Below, piece after piece: positions 1 through 5,080 of a stretch of 5,273 bases of DNA (position 1 is the first letter of the stretch; each line of letters starts with the position of its first letter). Position numbers and translations under genes: made by a program. The notes beneath the pieces are model-generated. The model saw only the letters and a program-made list of their open reading frames with translations, made no database searches and had not been told where the DNA came from. This DNA is from Anaerolineales bacterium (lineage in GTDB: Bacteria > Chloroflexota > Anaerolineae > Anaerolineales > Villigracilaceae), in the NCBI GenBank assembly GCA_017882065.1, contig JADGQD010000142.1, forward strand, positions 1 through 5,273. Direction: 5' to 3'.

Positions 1-237
1 CTGCTCCACGAACATCCCGGGTTGGAACTGGACATCGTGGAACTGAAGGAACTGCTGGAGATCCAGCGCTACACGCAGGTTTTCGTCTACCCAAGCCTGG
101 TGGTCAACGAGCAACTGGTCTGCGTGGGGAGGTTTCCATCGAAAGACGAGATACTTATTTGGTTTCAACAAGCACTTATACTGCTCCAGGCAGCGTCCCC
201 GCCGCCGAGGACGGCAGCGAGAGCAATTTTAGGATAG
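1..237 (+). CDS. Thioredoxin-fold protein, C-terminal part (5' end outside window)
   Basis: The reading frame is open from base 1 and stops with TAG at 235-237; a TTG at 22 is an internal codon, since the frame continues upstream. The visible part matches the second half of a small thioredoxin fold: a beta strand ending in a likely cis-proline (YPSLVVNE), then the VCVGRFPSKDE stretch. The protein encoded at 3252-3545 on the other strand aligns without gaps, about 24 of 51 positions identical by eye, so the two are paralogues. The region that would carry a CxxC motif lies off the window, so redox activity cannot be judged. The last 20 or so residues (rich in Ala, Pro, Arg) have no counterpart in the paralogue and begin where a direct repeat starts, so the original C-terminus may have been altered. 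Function is unknown beyond the fold. Confidence 0.75.
   Translation: MLHEHPGLELDIVELKELLEIQRYTQVFVYPSLVVNEQLVCVGRFPSKDEILIWFQQALILLQAASPPPRTAARAILG
154..173 (+). repeat. Direct repeat, copy 1 (inside the CDS)
   Basis: The 20-base sequence CTTATTTGGTTTCAACAAGC occurs here and again, identically, at 241-260. Similarity continues a few bases further (ACTTATACTG against GTTATAATGG, with one gap). In this copy it encodes LIWFQQA of the thioredoxin-fold protein. Confidence 0.9.
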
Positions 238-240
238 GTT

Positions 241-260
241 CTTATTTGGTTTCAACAAGC
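241..260 (+). repeat. Direct repeat, copy 2 (just after the CDS stop)
   Basis: This is an exact copy of 154-173, offset by 87 bases, a multiple of three. Read in the frame of the upstream gene it gives VLIWFQQAL followed by TAA, so it looks like the original end of that gene, now separated from the body by about 67 bases. It leads directly into the TATAAT box of the next gene. Confidence 0.9.
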
Positions 261-262
261 GT

Positions 263-268
263 TATAAT
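263..268 (+). promoter_or_regulatory. -10 box for the Cys-rich mini-protein gene
   Basis: A perfect TATAAT lies 53 bases before the ATG at 322. No good -35 is present; TTCTTA at 239-244 with an 18-base spacer is the best candidate and is weak. A start near 275 would give a leader of about 45 nt. Confidence 0.45.
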
Positions 269-321
269 GGGAATCGTAAAAACCAGAATCTGATGGTCAA
301 TCCATCCAGAGGAGAATAAAC

Positions 322-510
322 ATGGACGAAAAGTGTGATTGCAAGAACGGGACCTGTGACTGCGGCTGTGAATGCTGCGGCGGAGATGGCGGCTTCGAGC
401 GCAACTTTCTAACCAAAGCCGAGCAGGCCGAGGAGTTGGAATCCTACCTGGCTGACCTTAAGCTCGAGGTCCAGGCGGTGGAGGAGCATCTGGCTGATTT
501 ACGCAAGTAG
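322..510 (+). CDS. Cys-rich mini-protein with C-terminal helical/coiled-coil segment
   Basis: This 62-aa protein has two parts. Residues 1-24 contain seven cysteines (5, 7, 12, 14, 16, 18, 19) in CxC and CC spacing among Asp, Gly and Lys, which looks like a small metal-binding or metallothionein-like knot. Residues 29-62 (from FLTKAEQAEELESYL onward) form a charged amphipathic helix with heptad-like leucines, suggesting oligomerisation. The start is well supported: AGAGGAG at 308-314 sits seven bases before ATG, with a TATAAT box upstream and a hairpin after the stop. Small proteins with a Cys cluster followed by a coiled coil occur in anaerobes and archaea, but I cannot name the family with certainty. 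There is no signal peptide, so it is probably cytoplasmic. Metal binding is inferred from composition only. Confidence 0.82.
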   Translation: MDEKCDCKNGTCDCGCECCGGDGGFERNFLTKAEQAEELESYLADLKLEVQAVEEHLADLRK

Positions 511-523
511 CCGCATGTAAATT

Positions 524-546
524 AGGGCGACCAACTCGGTCGCCCT
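524..546. terminator. Hairpin terminator after the Cys-rich gene
   Basis: GGGCGACC (525-532) pairs perfectly with GGTCGCCC (538-545) around the loop AACTC, with one more A-T pair outside. The following TTAATGTTTAAA is only moderately T-rich. The stem begins 14 bases after the stop codon and could serve transcription from either side. Confidence 0.65.
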
Positions 547-647
547 TAATGTTTAAATTCGACTTTTTCCACCAGATTCCCCGCCCGGTCGTGGAACATC
601 ACCCACCTACCGGCGGTGTTTATCTCCACGCCCCAGGGCGGGTCCAC
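546..647 (-). pseudogene. Possible remnant of a small protein gene
   Basis: On the minus strand, codons ending in TAA at 546-548 give a protein-like sequence (GVDPPWGVEINTAGRW, then VMFHDRAGNLVEKVEF) with G/C-rich third positions. A GTG at 647 is the nearest possible start, giving 33 residues, but no Shine-Dalgarno is evident. The frame stays open to 740, but that extension runs through two RNA hairpins (680-706 and 716-752) and is not credible as protein. I read this as the 3' end of a decayed gene or a chance frame. I recognise no family. Confidence 0.25.
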
Positions 648-669
648 ACCGTGAAGACGGAGTTTCTTA

Positions 670-752
670 ATTTGAAAACAAGAATCCCGCCAGAGGCGGG
701 ATTCTTCAATAAAGTGCGAACGCCTGGGTGAGGGGGGCACCCAAGCATTCGC
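670..752 (-). ncRNA. Candidate small RNA with C-rich loop and own terminator
   Basis: On the minus strand a promoter-like pair (787-782 and 764-759) is followed after seven bases by a stem-loop at 752-716, then by a Rho-independent terminator at 706-680. The stem is 15 bp. Read as minus-strand RNA every position pairs, with two G-U wobbles, while on the plus strand those two become C-A mismatches, so the structure favours minus-strand transcription. The 7-nt loop is CCCCCCU. C-rich unpaired loops are known in trans-acting RNAs that pair with G-rich ribosome binding sites, which suggests, but does not show, such a role. The RNA would be about 80 nt. The alternative is that this is only the 3' trailer and terminator of the tRNA transcript upstream. 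No protein start is evident in it. Confidence 0.4.
671..706 (-). terminator. Intrinsic terminator (minus strand)
   Basis: A 12-bp perfect stem, AAGAATCCCGCC (680-691) with GGCGGGATTCTT (695-706), closes a 3-nt loop. On the minus strand it is followed by GTTTTC, a short T-run; on the plus strand no T-run follows. It would end transcription of the small RNA, the tRNA, or both. Confidence 0.75.
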
Positions 753-758
753 GTCTAT

Positions 759-787
759 ATATTACAAGAGATTCAAAAAAATTGCAA
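759..787 (-). promoter_or_regulatory. Candidate promoter of the small RNA
   Basis: Read on the minus strand, TTGCAA (787-782) and TAATAT (764-759) are separated by exactly 17 bases, and each matches the sigma-70 consensus at four of six positions. The predicted start falls at the first base of the 15-bp stem-loop. The region is AT-rich, so chance matches are possible. Confidence 0.4.
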
Positions 788-829
788 GGATTATTTGATT
801 AGAATTTCCTTAAATTTTTCATCAGGGAG

Positions 830-902
830 TGCCCCAGGCGGGAATTGAACCCACAACCTTAGCCTTAGGAGTGCTCTGCTCTGTCCGTTGAGCTACTGGG
901 GC
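830..902 (-). tRNA. tRNA-Arg (anticodon CCT)
   Basis: The minus strand folds as a tRNA. The acceptor GCCCCAG (902-896) pairs with CTGGGGC (837-831). TA, D stem GCTC/GAGC and the T arm GTGGG-TTCAATT-CCCGC are all present, with a 5-nt variable loop and discriminator A at 830. The anticodon loop is CTCCTAA, with T33, anticodon CCT (869-867) and A37, hence tRNA-Arg for AGG. The 3' CCA is not encoded. The anticodon stem is odd: GAGCA (876-872) against GGCTA (864-860) gives only three central Watson-Crick pairs, with G27-A43 and A31-G39 mismatched. The gene is otherwise normal, so it may be functional with a weak stem or be starting to decay. Confidence 0.88.
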
Positions 903-911
903 AATAAAGGA

Positions 912-917
912 ATTATA
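912..917 (-). promoter_or_regulatory. Extended -10 box for tRNA-Arg
   Basis: The minus strand reads TGGTATAAT, a perfect TATAAT with an extended TGn, nine bases before the tRNA 5' end at 902. No convincing -35 is seen. Transcription would begin only a few bases before the mature tRNA. Confidence 0.55.
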
Positions 918-925
918 CCAAATTC

Positions 926-954
926 TTGCGTTTCCACAGTTCCGTTGCTATACT
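926..954 (+). promoter_or_regulatory. Candidate promoter of the kinase gene
   Basis: TTGCGT (926-931) and TATACT (949-954) are 17 bases apart; the -10 matches five of six consensus bases. Transcription would start near 961, giving an 85-nt leader before the ATG at 1046. The promoter is back to back with the tRNA -10 box at 912-917. Confidence 0.5.
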
Positions 955-1045
955 AGGGCATTGCGTGAAAATATAAACCAAGATCCTGTAATTGAAGAAA
1001 ATTCGGCACAGGTGAGTTTACGGGTTGACGCGAGGAGCAGGGCCT

Positions 1046-3208
1046 ATGGAGCCACAAAAGTTCGGACGTTACGAGATCAAGGGCGAGATCGGCCGCGGCG
1101 GCATGGCCACCGTCTACCATGCCTACGACCCGCGCTTCGAGCGCGAGGTGGCACTCAAGGTACTGCCGCGCGAGATGCTGCACGACCCGCAGTTCCGCAC
1201 CCGCTTCGAGCGCGAGGCCAAGACCATTGCCATGCTCGAACACCCGGCCATCGTGCCGGTCTATGACTTCGGCGAGGAGGACGGCCAGCCTTATTTTGTC
1301 ATGCGCTACATGACCGGCGGCTCGCTCACCGAGCGGATGAAGCATGGAGCAATGACCATCCAGGAAGTGGCCCACCTCTTCGGGCGTCTGGCTCCCGCCC
1401 TGGACGAGGCTCACGCCAAAGGCATCGTCCACCGCGATCTGAAACCCGGCAATATTCTCTTCGACCAGTACGGCGAACCTTACATCTCCGATTTTGGCAT
1501 TGCCAAGATCGCCGCCTCGCAGAGCAACGTTACCGGCAGCGCCATCCTGGGCACACCGGCCTACATGTCGCCGGAACAGGCCCAGGGCGATGGCATAGAC
1601 GGGCGCTCCGACATCTATGGCCTGGGCGTCATTTTGTTTGAATTGCTGACCGGCCAGCAGCCCTACCACGGTGACACACCCATGAGCGTGGTCGTCAAGC
1701 ACATCACCGAACCCGTCCCGCATATCCTGGACGTAAAGCCTGATCTGCCGCCCGACATCGAAGCCGTCATCGAGAAGACCTTGGCAAAGGATCGCGACGA
1801 ACGCTTCTCGACGGTCAAAGCCCTGACCGACGCGTTGAACGCGGTCGCACGCGGTGAAACTCCGGACCTGGAAAATAGTGACAAAACACTCGTCGCCTCG
1901 TCCAAGACCGCCATAACCAAACGCCCCGCACCCGAACCCAGGACCATGCTGGCAAAACGGGGGCAGGCATCCGGTCCCGGCCCCGCCGCGCCGCGCAAAA
2001 AAACTGGCCTGTGGATCGGATTGGGAGGCGTCGTCCTGCTCATGTGTGTCGCGGCCGTCGTCGGAGTCATCCTGTTAAAGGATAAGATCCCGTTCCTGGC
2101 TGCCCCCGCACCAACCAAAGGTCCCCCGATTGTGCGCATCACCGCTACCCGGGAAGTCCGCCAACCGACGAACACGGACACCCCCGGCGTACTCCTTCTG
2201 CCGGCCGCCAGCCTGCAGGCTCCCACCCTCGCCCCCAGCCCCACACCGACCGTGCAAGGGCTGCCACGCATCGGTGGTGCAGATTTGATTGCCTTCCTGA
2301 ACAATAACGACATCTGGGTGATGGGCGTGGACGGCAGCAACCCGGCCCAGATCACAAAAGATGGTGGGGGAAAAAATGACCTGCAATGGTCGCCGGATGG
2401 GCAAAGCCTGTACTATATCAGCGGCAAGTGCATCCAGTCTGTCACCTACCCTGGTGGGGAAGGTACACAGATCACCTGCTTCACCTCGGCCAATTACCTG
2501 GAGGCTTTTGAGATTTCTCCGGACAGCAAGCAGGTGGCCATCAACCTGAACCGCGTATTGTATGTGGTCCCCTTTGATTTGACCGCAATTTCAAAGGCCC
2601 GCATTTGGCCTCAGTTGCAGGACATGAAAGGGTGTTTTACGTATAACTCGGATAGTAAACAAGCTCCCCCCAAGGGTGTCCGCTGGTCGAATGACGGGAC
2701 GAAGATTGCTGTAAACACCCTCAGCGTGGACGCCGGCCGCCAGGTGGACCTGATACGCATTTTCGATATCAGCACCTGCCCCAGCACCGTTCCCCAGGCA
2801 CTGGATAATTTCCCCGCTGCCCGCTTTGTGATGACCTATTACAGTGTTAACCCGAAAATTCCATCCTTCGACTGGGATGGCAGCACATTATTTGTGCTCA
2901 ATAGCATTTTCCGCTATGAACTGGGCTATTTATACGCTTACAACACGGAGACGAAACAAGGCCAAAACCTCGACCCGCTCAAAACCGCCTGCTGCTACAC
3001 CGCAGCCCGCTTCAGCCCCGATGGATCATTCCTTCTGTTCGCCTACCAGAATCCCGGGGACGGCTCAAATGCCAAAACACAGTTGTATTACATTTCGTAC
3101 GGTAATATAGGCACCCGCGCAACCTATACACCCCTGACCCTGCCGGACGGCTTCTTCAGCGCCAATAACGACCACCTCGACGCAACCTTGCGACCGGCTA
3201 ACCCATAA
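1046..3208 (+). CDS. Transmembrane Ser/Thr protein kinase with TolB-like propeller sensor
   Basis: This 720-aa Hanks-type kinase likely phosphorylates cytoplasmic targets in response to an outside signal. Kinase domain, about residues 9-265: glycine loop GRGGMATV (16-23), VALK Lys38, helix-C Glu57, HRDLKPGN with catalytic Asp131, DFG (149-151), activation segment ending SPE (175-177), and DxYGLG near 189-194. All catalytic residues are present and the HRD arginine makes it an RD kinase. A basic juxtamembrane stretch precedes one transmembrane helix (321-344), then a Pro/Thr-rich linker (about 354-407). The C-terminal part carries PD40/TolB-like propeller motifs (ITKDGGGKNDLQWSPDGQ at 436-453; ARFSPDGSF near the end) and several cysteines that could form disulfides outside the cell. 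ATG 1046 is chosen over the in-frame TTG at 1025 because GAGGAG (1032-1037) lies eight bases before it. No PASTA repeats are present. The ligand is unknown. Confidence 0.95.
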   Translation: MEPQKFGRYEIKGEIGRGGMATVYHAYDPRFEREVALKVLPREMLHDPQFRTRFEREAKTIAMLEHPAIVPVYDFGEEDGQPYFVMRYMTGGSLTERMKHGAMTIQEVAHLFGRLAPALDEAHAKGIVHRDLKPGNILFDQYGEPYISDFGIAKIAASQSNVTGSAILGTPAYMSPEQAQGDGIDGRSDIYGLGVILFELLTGQQPYHGDTPMSVVVKHITEPVPHILDVKPDLPPDIEAVIEKTLAKDRDERFSTVKALTDALNAVARGETPDLENSDKTLVASSKTAITKRPAPEPRTMLAKRGQASGPGPAAPRKKTGLWIGLGGVVLLMCVAAVVGVILLKDKIPFLAAPAPTKGPPIVRITATREVRQPTNTDTPGVLLLPAASLQAPTLAPSPTPTVQGLPRIGGADLIAFLNNNDIWVMGVDGSNPAQITKDGGGKNDLQWSPDGQSLYYISGKCIQSVTYPGGEGTQITCFTSANYLEAFEISPDSKQVAINLNRVLYVVPFDLTAISKARIWPQLQDMKGCFTYNSDSKQAPPKGVRWSNDGTKIAVNTLSVDAGRQVDLIRIFDISTCPSTVPQALDNFPAARFVMTYYSVNPKIPSFDWDGSTLFVLNSIFRYELGYLYAYNTETKQGQNLDPLKTACCYTAARFSPDGSFLLFAYQNPGDGSNAKTQLYYISYGNIGTRATYTPLTLPDGFFSANNDHLDATLRPANP

Positions 3209-3235
3209 CGAAATTCATCCCCGGGAATATCCAAA

Positions 3236-3279
3236 ACAACCTCCCTTCCTGTTATGGTAGGGATGTTGTGGCCATTTTT
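3236..3279. terminator. Bidirectional terminator between convergent genes
   Basis: ACAACCTCCCTTCC (3236-3249) pairs with GGTAGGGATGTTGT (3256-3269) at 12 of 14 positions around the loop TGTTAT. A T-run (3275-3279) follows on the plus strand, and TTTT follows directly on the minus strand. It sits 27 bases after the kinase stop and overlaps the last codons of the minus-strand gene. Confidence 0.55.
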
Positions 3280-3545
3280 CTTTCTTCCGCCGCTTCCAGC
3301 AGCCAGCCAGTGACCTCCTCTTTGGTCGGGAAGCGCCCGCTGCACACCACTTTCTCGTTAATGACCAGGGTGGGTAAAATCAGCACGAAAGCATATTTGC
3401 CAATCACCCCGGGATCTGTTACTTCGGCAATATCAAGTTCCAGATGCAGACATTTCGACAAGAGCTCCTGCTGCGCAGCCGCGACCAGCCGTCGGACAAC
3501 GTAGCGTTCGGAGTACTGGAGGCTGAGGATTTTGACAGTAATCAC
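3252..3545 (-). CDS. Thioredoxin-fold protein lacking the CxxC motif
   Basis: This 97-aa protein has the length and pattern of small thioredoxin/glutaredoxin-fold proteins: first strand ITVKIL (2-7), helix (about 14-30), strand LELDIAEV (35-42), likely cis-proline at 58 in LPTLVINE, and a last helix from 74. Where the family carries CxxC, this one has SLQYSER (8-14), so classical dithiol chemistry is not possible there. Its two cysteines are Cys32 and Cys68; the latter is conserved in the paralogue at 1-237 (VCSGRFP against VCVGRFP). The start is GTG at 3545; AGGA (3558-3555) lies nine bases upstream and no other start exists in frame before it. The gene converges on the kinase. Its role is unknown; a binding, regulatory or single-Cys function is possible. 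Confidence 0.82.
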   Translation of the reverse strand: MITVKILSLQYSERYVVRRLVAAAQQELLSKCLHLELDIAEVTDPGVIGKYAFVLILPTLVINEKVVCSGRFPTKEEVTGWLLEAAEERKMATTSLP

Positions 3546-3647
3546 GCTGGTGATTCCTATTTTTGTATTTGTGCATTAAATCACAACTATTCTACCCTAA
3601 AATCCTTTCATCTGCGTACCCAGATGGGGCTTTCTCAAGAAAGGGAA

Positions 3648-3748
3648 TGTCATTGCGAGACGTGTCATTGCGAGGAGCGTTCGCCTGCCCCCGTTCGCTT
3701 GTCCCCCGAATTTTGGGAGATTGGGGGTTGCGACGAAGCAATCCCCAA
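3648..3748. repeat. REP-like palindromic repeat cluster
   Basis: TGTCATTGCGAG occurs twice in tandem (3648-3659 and 3663-3674). Downstream, TTGGGGGTTGC (3721-3731) pairs with GCAATCCCCAA (3738-3748) as an 11-bp stem with one G-T pair around the loop GACGAA. CCCCC (3703-3707) can also pair with GGGGG (3723-3727). The ATTGCGAG ... GCGACGAAGCAAT theme is a familiar dispersed intergenic palindrome type in bacterial genomes. Frames translated from it are not genes. Confidence 0.65.
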
Positions 3749-3754
3749 CTAATC

Positions 3755-3800
3755 CTGGTGACGATACTCCATTCTGGTGACGATGCTCTGCGTCGTCACC
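3755..3800. repeat. Second palindromic repeat with duplicated arm
   Basis: CTGGTGACGAT occurs at 3755-3765 and 3774-3784. The second copy forms a 10-bp stem: GGTGACGATG (3776-3785) with CGTCGTCACC (3791-3800), one G-T pair, loop CTCTG. The stretch up to about 3845 continues GC-rich and repeat-like with no credible gene. Confidence 0.6.
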
Positions 3801-3855
3801 CACGCCCGGATGCTCCTGCGTCTCGATGTGCGCGGAGCGTTTCCTCTCGTGCTGC

Positions 3856-4010
3856 ACCCAACTAATGTTCTGTCGCTGTTAATGCGATGGACCCAATGCG
3901 TCAGATTCCTTTTCACATTGATATTATCATGAGGTGTAATTTTCATAGGTCGGGTTATATCGCGTTGCGTAGCGCAGTGGAGTAACGTCGGCTGCACGCG
4001 GTGGTTAGTG
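3856..4010 (-). other. Candidate attC-like element downstream of the DinB gene
   Basis: On the minus strand this element follows the DinB gene, with its first box 66 bases after the stop. CACTAAC (4010-4004) and CCACC lead to GTGCAGCCGACG (3997-3986), an R''-L''-like start. It ends with a short TCGC/GCGA hairpin, then GAACATTA and GTTGGGT (3862-3856), which fits the attC R' consensus GTTRRRY. Its parts align in order with the element at 4802-4866. At about 155 bases it is long for attC, the L boxes are not clearly complementary, and REP-like sequence may be inserted in it. No integrase gene is visible. Confidence 0.33.
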
Positions 4011-4076
4011 CGTCTTCATCTCTCATTGATAACTTTGCTCCCGAATAACCCAGAGGTCAATAAATTACTCGGCATT

Positions 4077-4757
4077 TCATTGGACTCTGCGCTTTAGTTG
4101 TAACGCCTCATTCAAATGAACGAGATTATGCCGTGTGGCTGGCATTAGCAAAAGTCCTGCTATGTTGCGCCTACCCCAATAATCGAGTATGCCATTCGCT
4201 GCTTCAACAACAGCCCCCTCATCTCTAACTTGTTGCAGGCGGGATGGTTCAACCTTCTGTCTCAACTCCTCCGGTTGAATCTGCTTGACAATTTCTCGCG
4301 TCCTGCGACCTATGGCCACTCGATAGGCTCGCAGCGCCTCAATATCTACCGTATTGCTGAGGTTTGCAACACCTTCCTCATCCATTGCGTTACCCGTATC
4401 ACATTCTGTGATCTTCATTTTTTCGAGCCAATTATCACGATGTAGGATTTGCGGGCTGCCGGCAACCAATAGATTCATCGTGATGTCTTCACATCGCGCA
4501 ATGTGCCAGATGAGCCAGGCAACTGAATGAAAACAGTTACGCGGGATTCGTCGTATCTGGTCCTCAGATAAATCGCTGAAGACCTCATCTTCAAATGACC
4601 AGGACTCTGTGTGAGCCATTTTTGAAGAGTGGAGCATTGCATGCTGGTTCAAGAATAGTTGTATTGCTTCTTCGGGATCGTTAAAACTCATCAATATGCG
4701 GTATAACTCGGTTTGCTGTTTAAGACAACCCTTTCGATAATATTCCAATGTTTTCAT
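4077..4757 (-). CDS. DinB-like superfamily protein
   Basis: This 226-aa protein resembles the DinB/YfiT-like four-helix-bundle superfamily, whose members bind a metal ion through three histidines and include thiol transferases and many proteins of unknown role. Visible signatures are HSVAWLIWHIARCED (77-91) with His85, HRDNWLEKM (106-114), and TRHNLVHLNEAL (208-219) with the His210-x3-His214 pair; His85, 210 and 214 are the likely metal ligands. The ATG at 4757 is preferred over the GTG at 4787 because AAAGGGG (4770-4764) lies six bases before it, while the GTG has an AGAAGG almost touching it. Base composition is clearly AT-richer than the kinase gene. The gene is bracketed by two attC-like elements in the same orientation, suggesting acquisition as a mobile cassette. 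Substrate unknown; cytoplasmic. Confidence 0.85.
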   Translation of the reverse strand: MKTLEYYRKGCLKQQTELYRILMSFNDPEEAIQLFLNQHAMLHSSKMAHTESWSFEDEVFSDLSEDQIRRIPRNCFHSVAWLIWHIARCEDITMNLLVAGSPQILHRDNWLEKMKITECDTGNAMDEEGVANLSNTVDIEALRAYRVAIGRRTREIVKQIQPEELRQKVEPSRLQQVRDEGAVVEAANGILDYWGRRNIAGLLLMPATRHNLVHLNEALQLKRRVQ

Positions 4758-4801
4758 CTGTAGCCCCTTTAATTTCGCGTACTTCACACCTTCTTCTGAG
4801 C

Positions 4802-4866
4802 GTCCAAACTAAATGTTCAGCCGCCGTTTGGCGGCTCATCAGCTTATGGGCGGCTTGCTGGTGGAC
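4802..4866 (-). other. Candidate attC-like element upstream of the DinB gene
   Basis: On the minus strand GTCCACC (4866-4860) and GCCGCC are mirrored by GGCGGCTGAACATTTA and GTTTGGAC (4809-4802), giving paired outer (GTCCA/TGGAC) and inner (GCCGCC/GGCGGC) boxes like a folded attC. A strong hairpin, AGCCGCC-GTTT-GGCGGCT (4819-4836), lies inside. At 65 bases it is in the usual attC size range. The terminal box GTTTGGA departs from GTTRRRY at one position. The DinB start lies 44 bases beyond it, a typical cassette spacing. Confidence 0.38.
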
Positions 4867-4930
4867 TAACATCAAAATATTATTAGGCCACAATCGGTTC
4901 AGATATGACCATTAACTTAATCCAGTATAG

Positions 4931-5080
4931 CAATTTCACGATGATAATACAATCCCCGATCGCTGGAATCCAGGAGAGCCGCTGGAAATGGAACGTGTTC
5001 GTGGAATAAAAATTCCCGTTATTTTCGAGTTCTTCGATACAGGAAAGTTCAAGGATTTAAGCAAGGTGCAGAAAATATGA
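4931..5080 (+). pseudogene. Probable 3' remnant of an unrecognised gene
   Basis: The plus strand is open from 4931 (after TAG at 4928-4930) to TGA at 5078-5080, and its second half reads as natural protein: IPDRWNPGEPLEMERVRG, then IKIPVIFEFFDTGKF and DLSKVQKI. The only ATG is at 4988, which would leave a 30-residue peptide; AGGAG at 4972-4976 is 11 bases before it. The credible residues begin before that ATG, so I read this as the C-terminal end of a gene whose front is lost. It overlaps the convergent minus-strand gene by 32 bases. No family is recognised. The AT-rich stretch 4867-4930 before it holds nothing I can identify. Confidence 0.35.

Noticed and set aside
549..731. Plus-strand frame of 60 codons
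   Set aside because: It runs through two RNA hairpins and has no Shine-Dalgarno; the opposite strand looks more protein-like over the same bases.
1025..1045. TTG at 1025 as the kinase start
   Set aside because: The GAGGAG at 1032-1037 is correctly spaced for ATG 1046, and the seven extra residues are not part of the kinase fold.
953..1723. Long open frame on the minus strand inside the kinase gene
   Set aside because: It is antisense to the conserved kinase motifs, resembles no family, and reflects the GC-rich codon usage of the real gene.
1663..2355. Second long minus-strand frame within the kinase gene
   Set aside because: It has low-complexity composition and lies entirely opposite the transmembrane and linker coding region; no start signal is present.
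3648..3800. Possible CRISPR array
   Set aside because: Repeats are only two copies each, with no regular spacers and no cas gene; they are palindromic REP-like units.
3444..3865. Overlapping plus- and minus-strand frames in the repeat region
   Set aside because: They are translations of palindromic repeats with no ribosome binding site and no protein-like pattern.
3749..3997. Minus-strand frame after the DinB gene
   Set aside because: It spans the attC-like element and palindromic repeats and its composition is not protein-like.
4230..4445. Plus-strand frame within the DinB gene
   Set aside because: It is a shadow of the minus-strand gene, which carries recognisable superfamily motifs.
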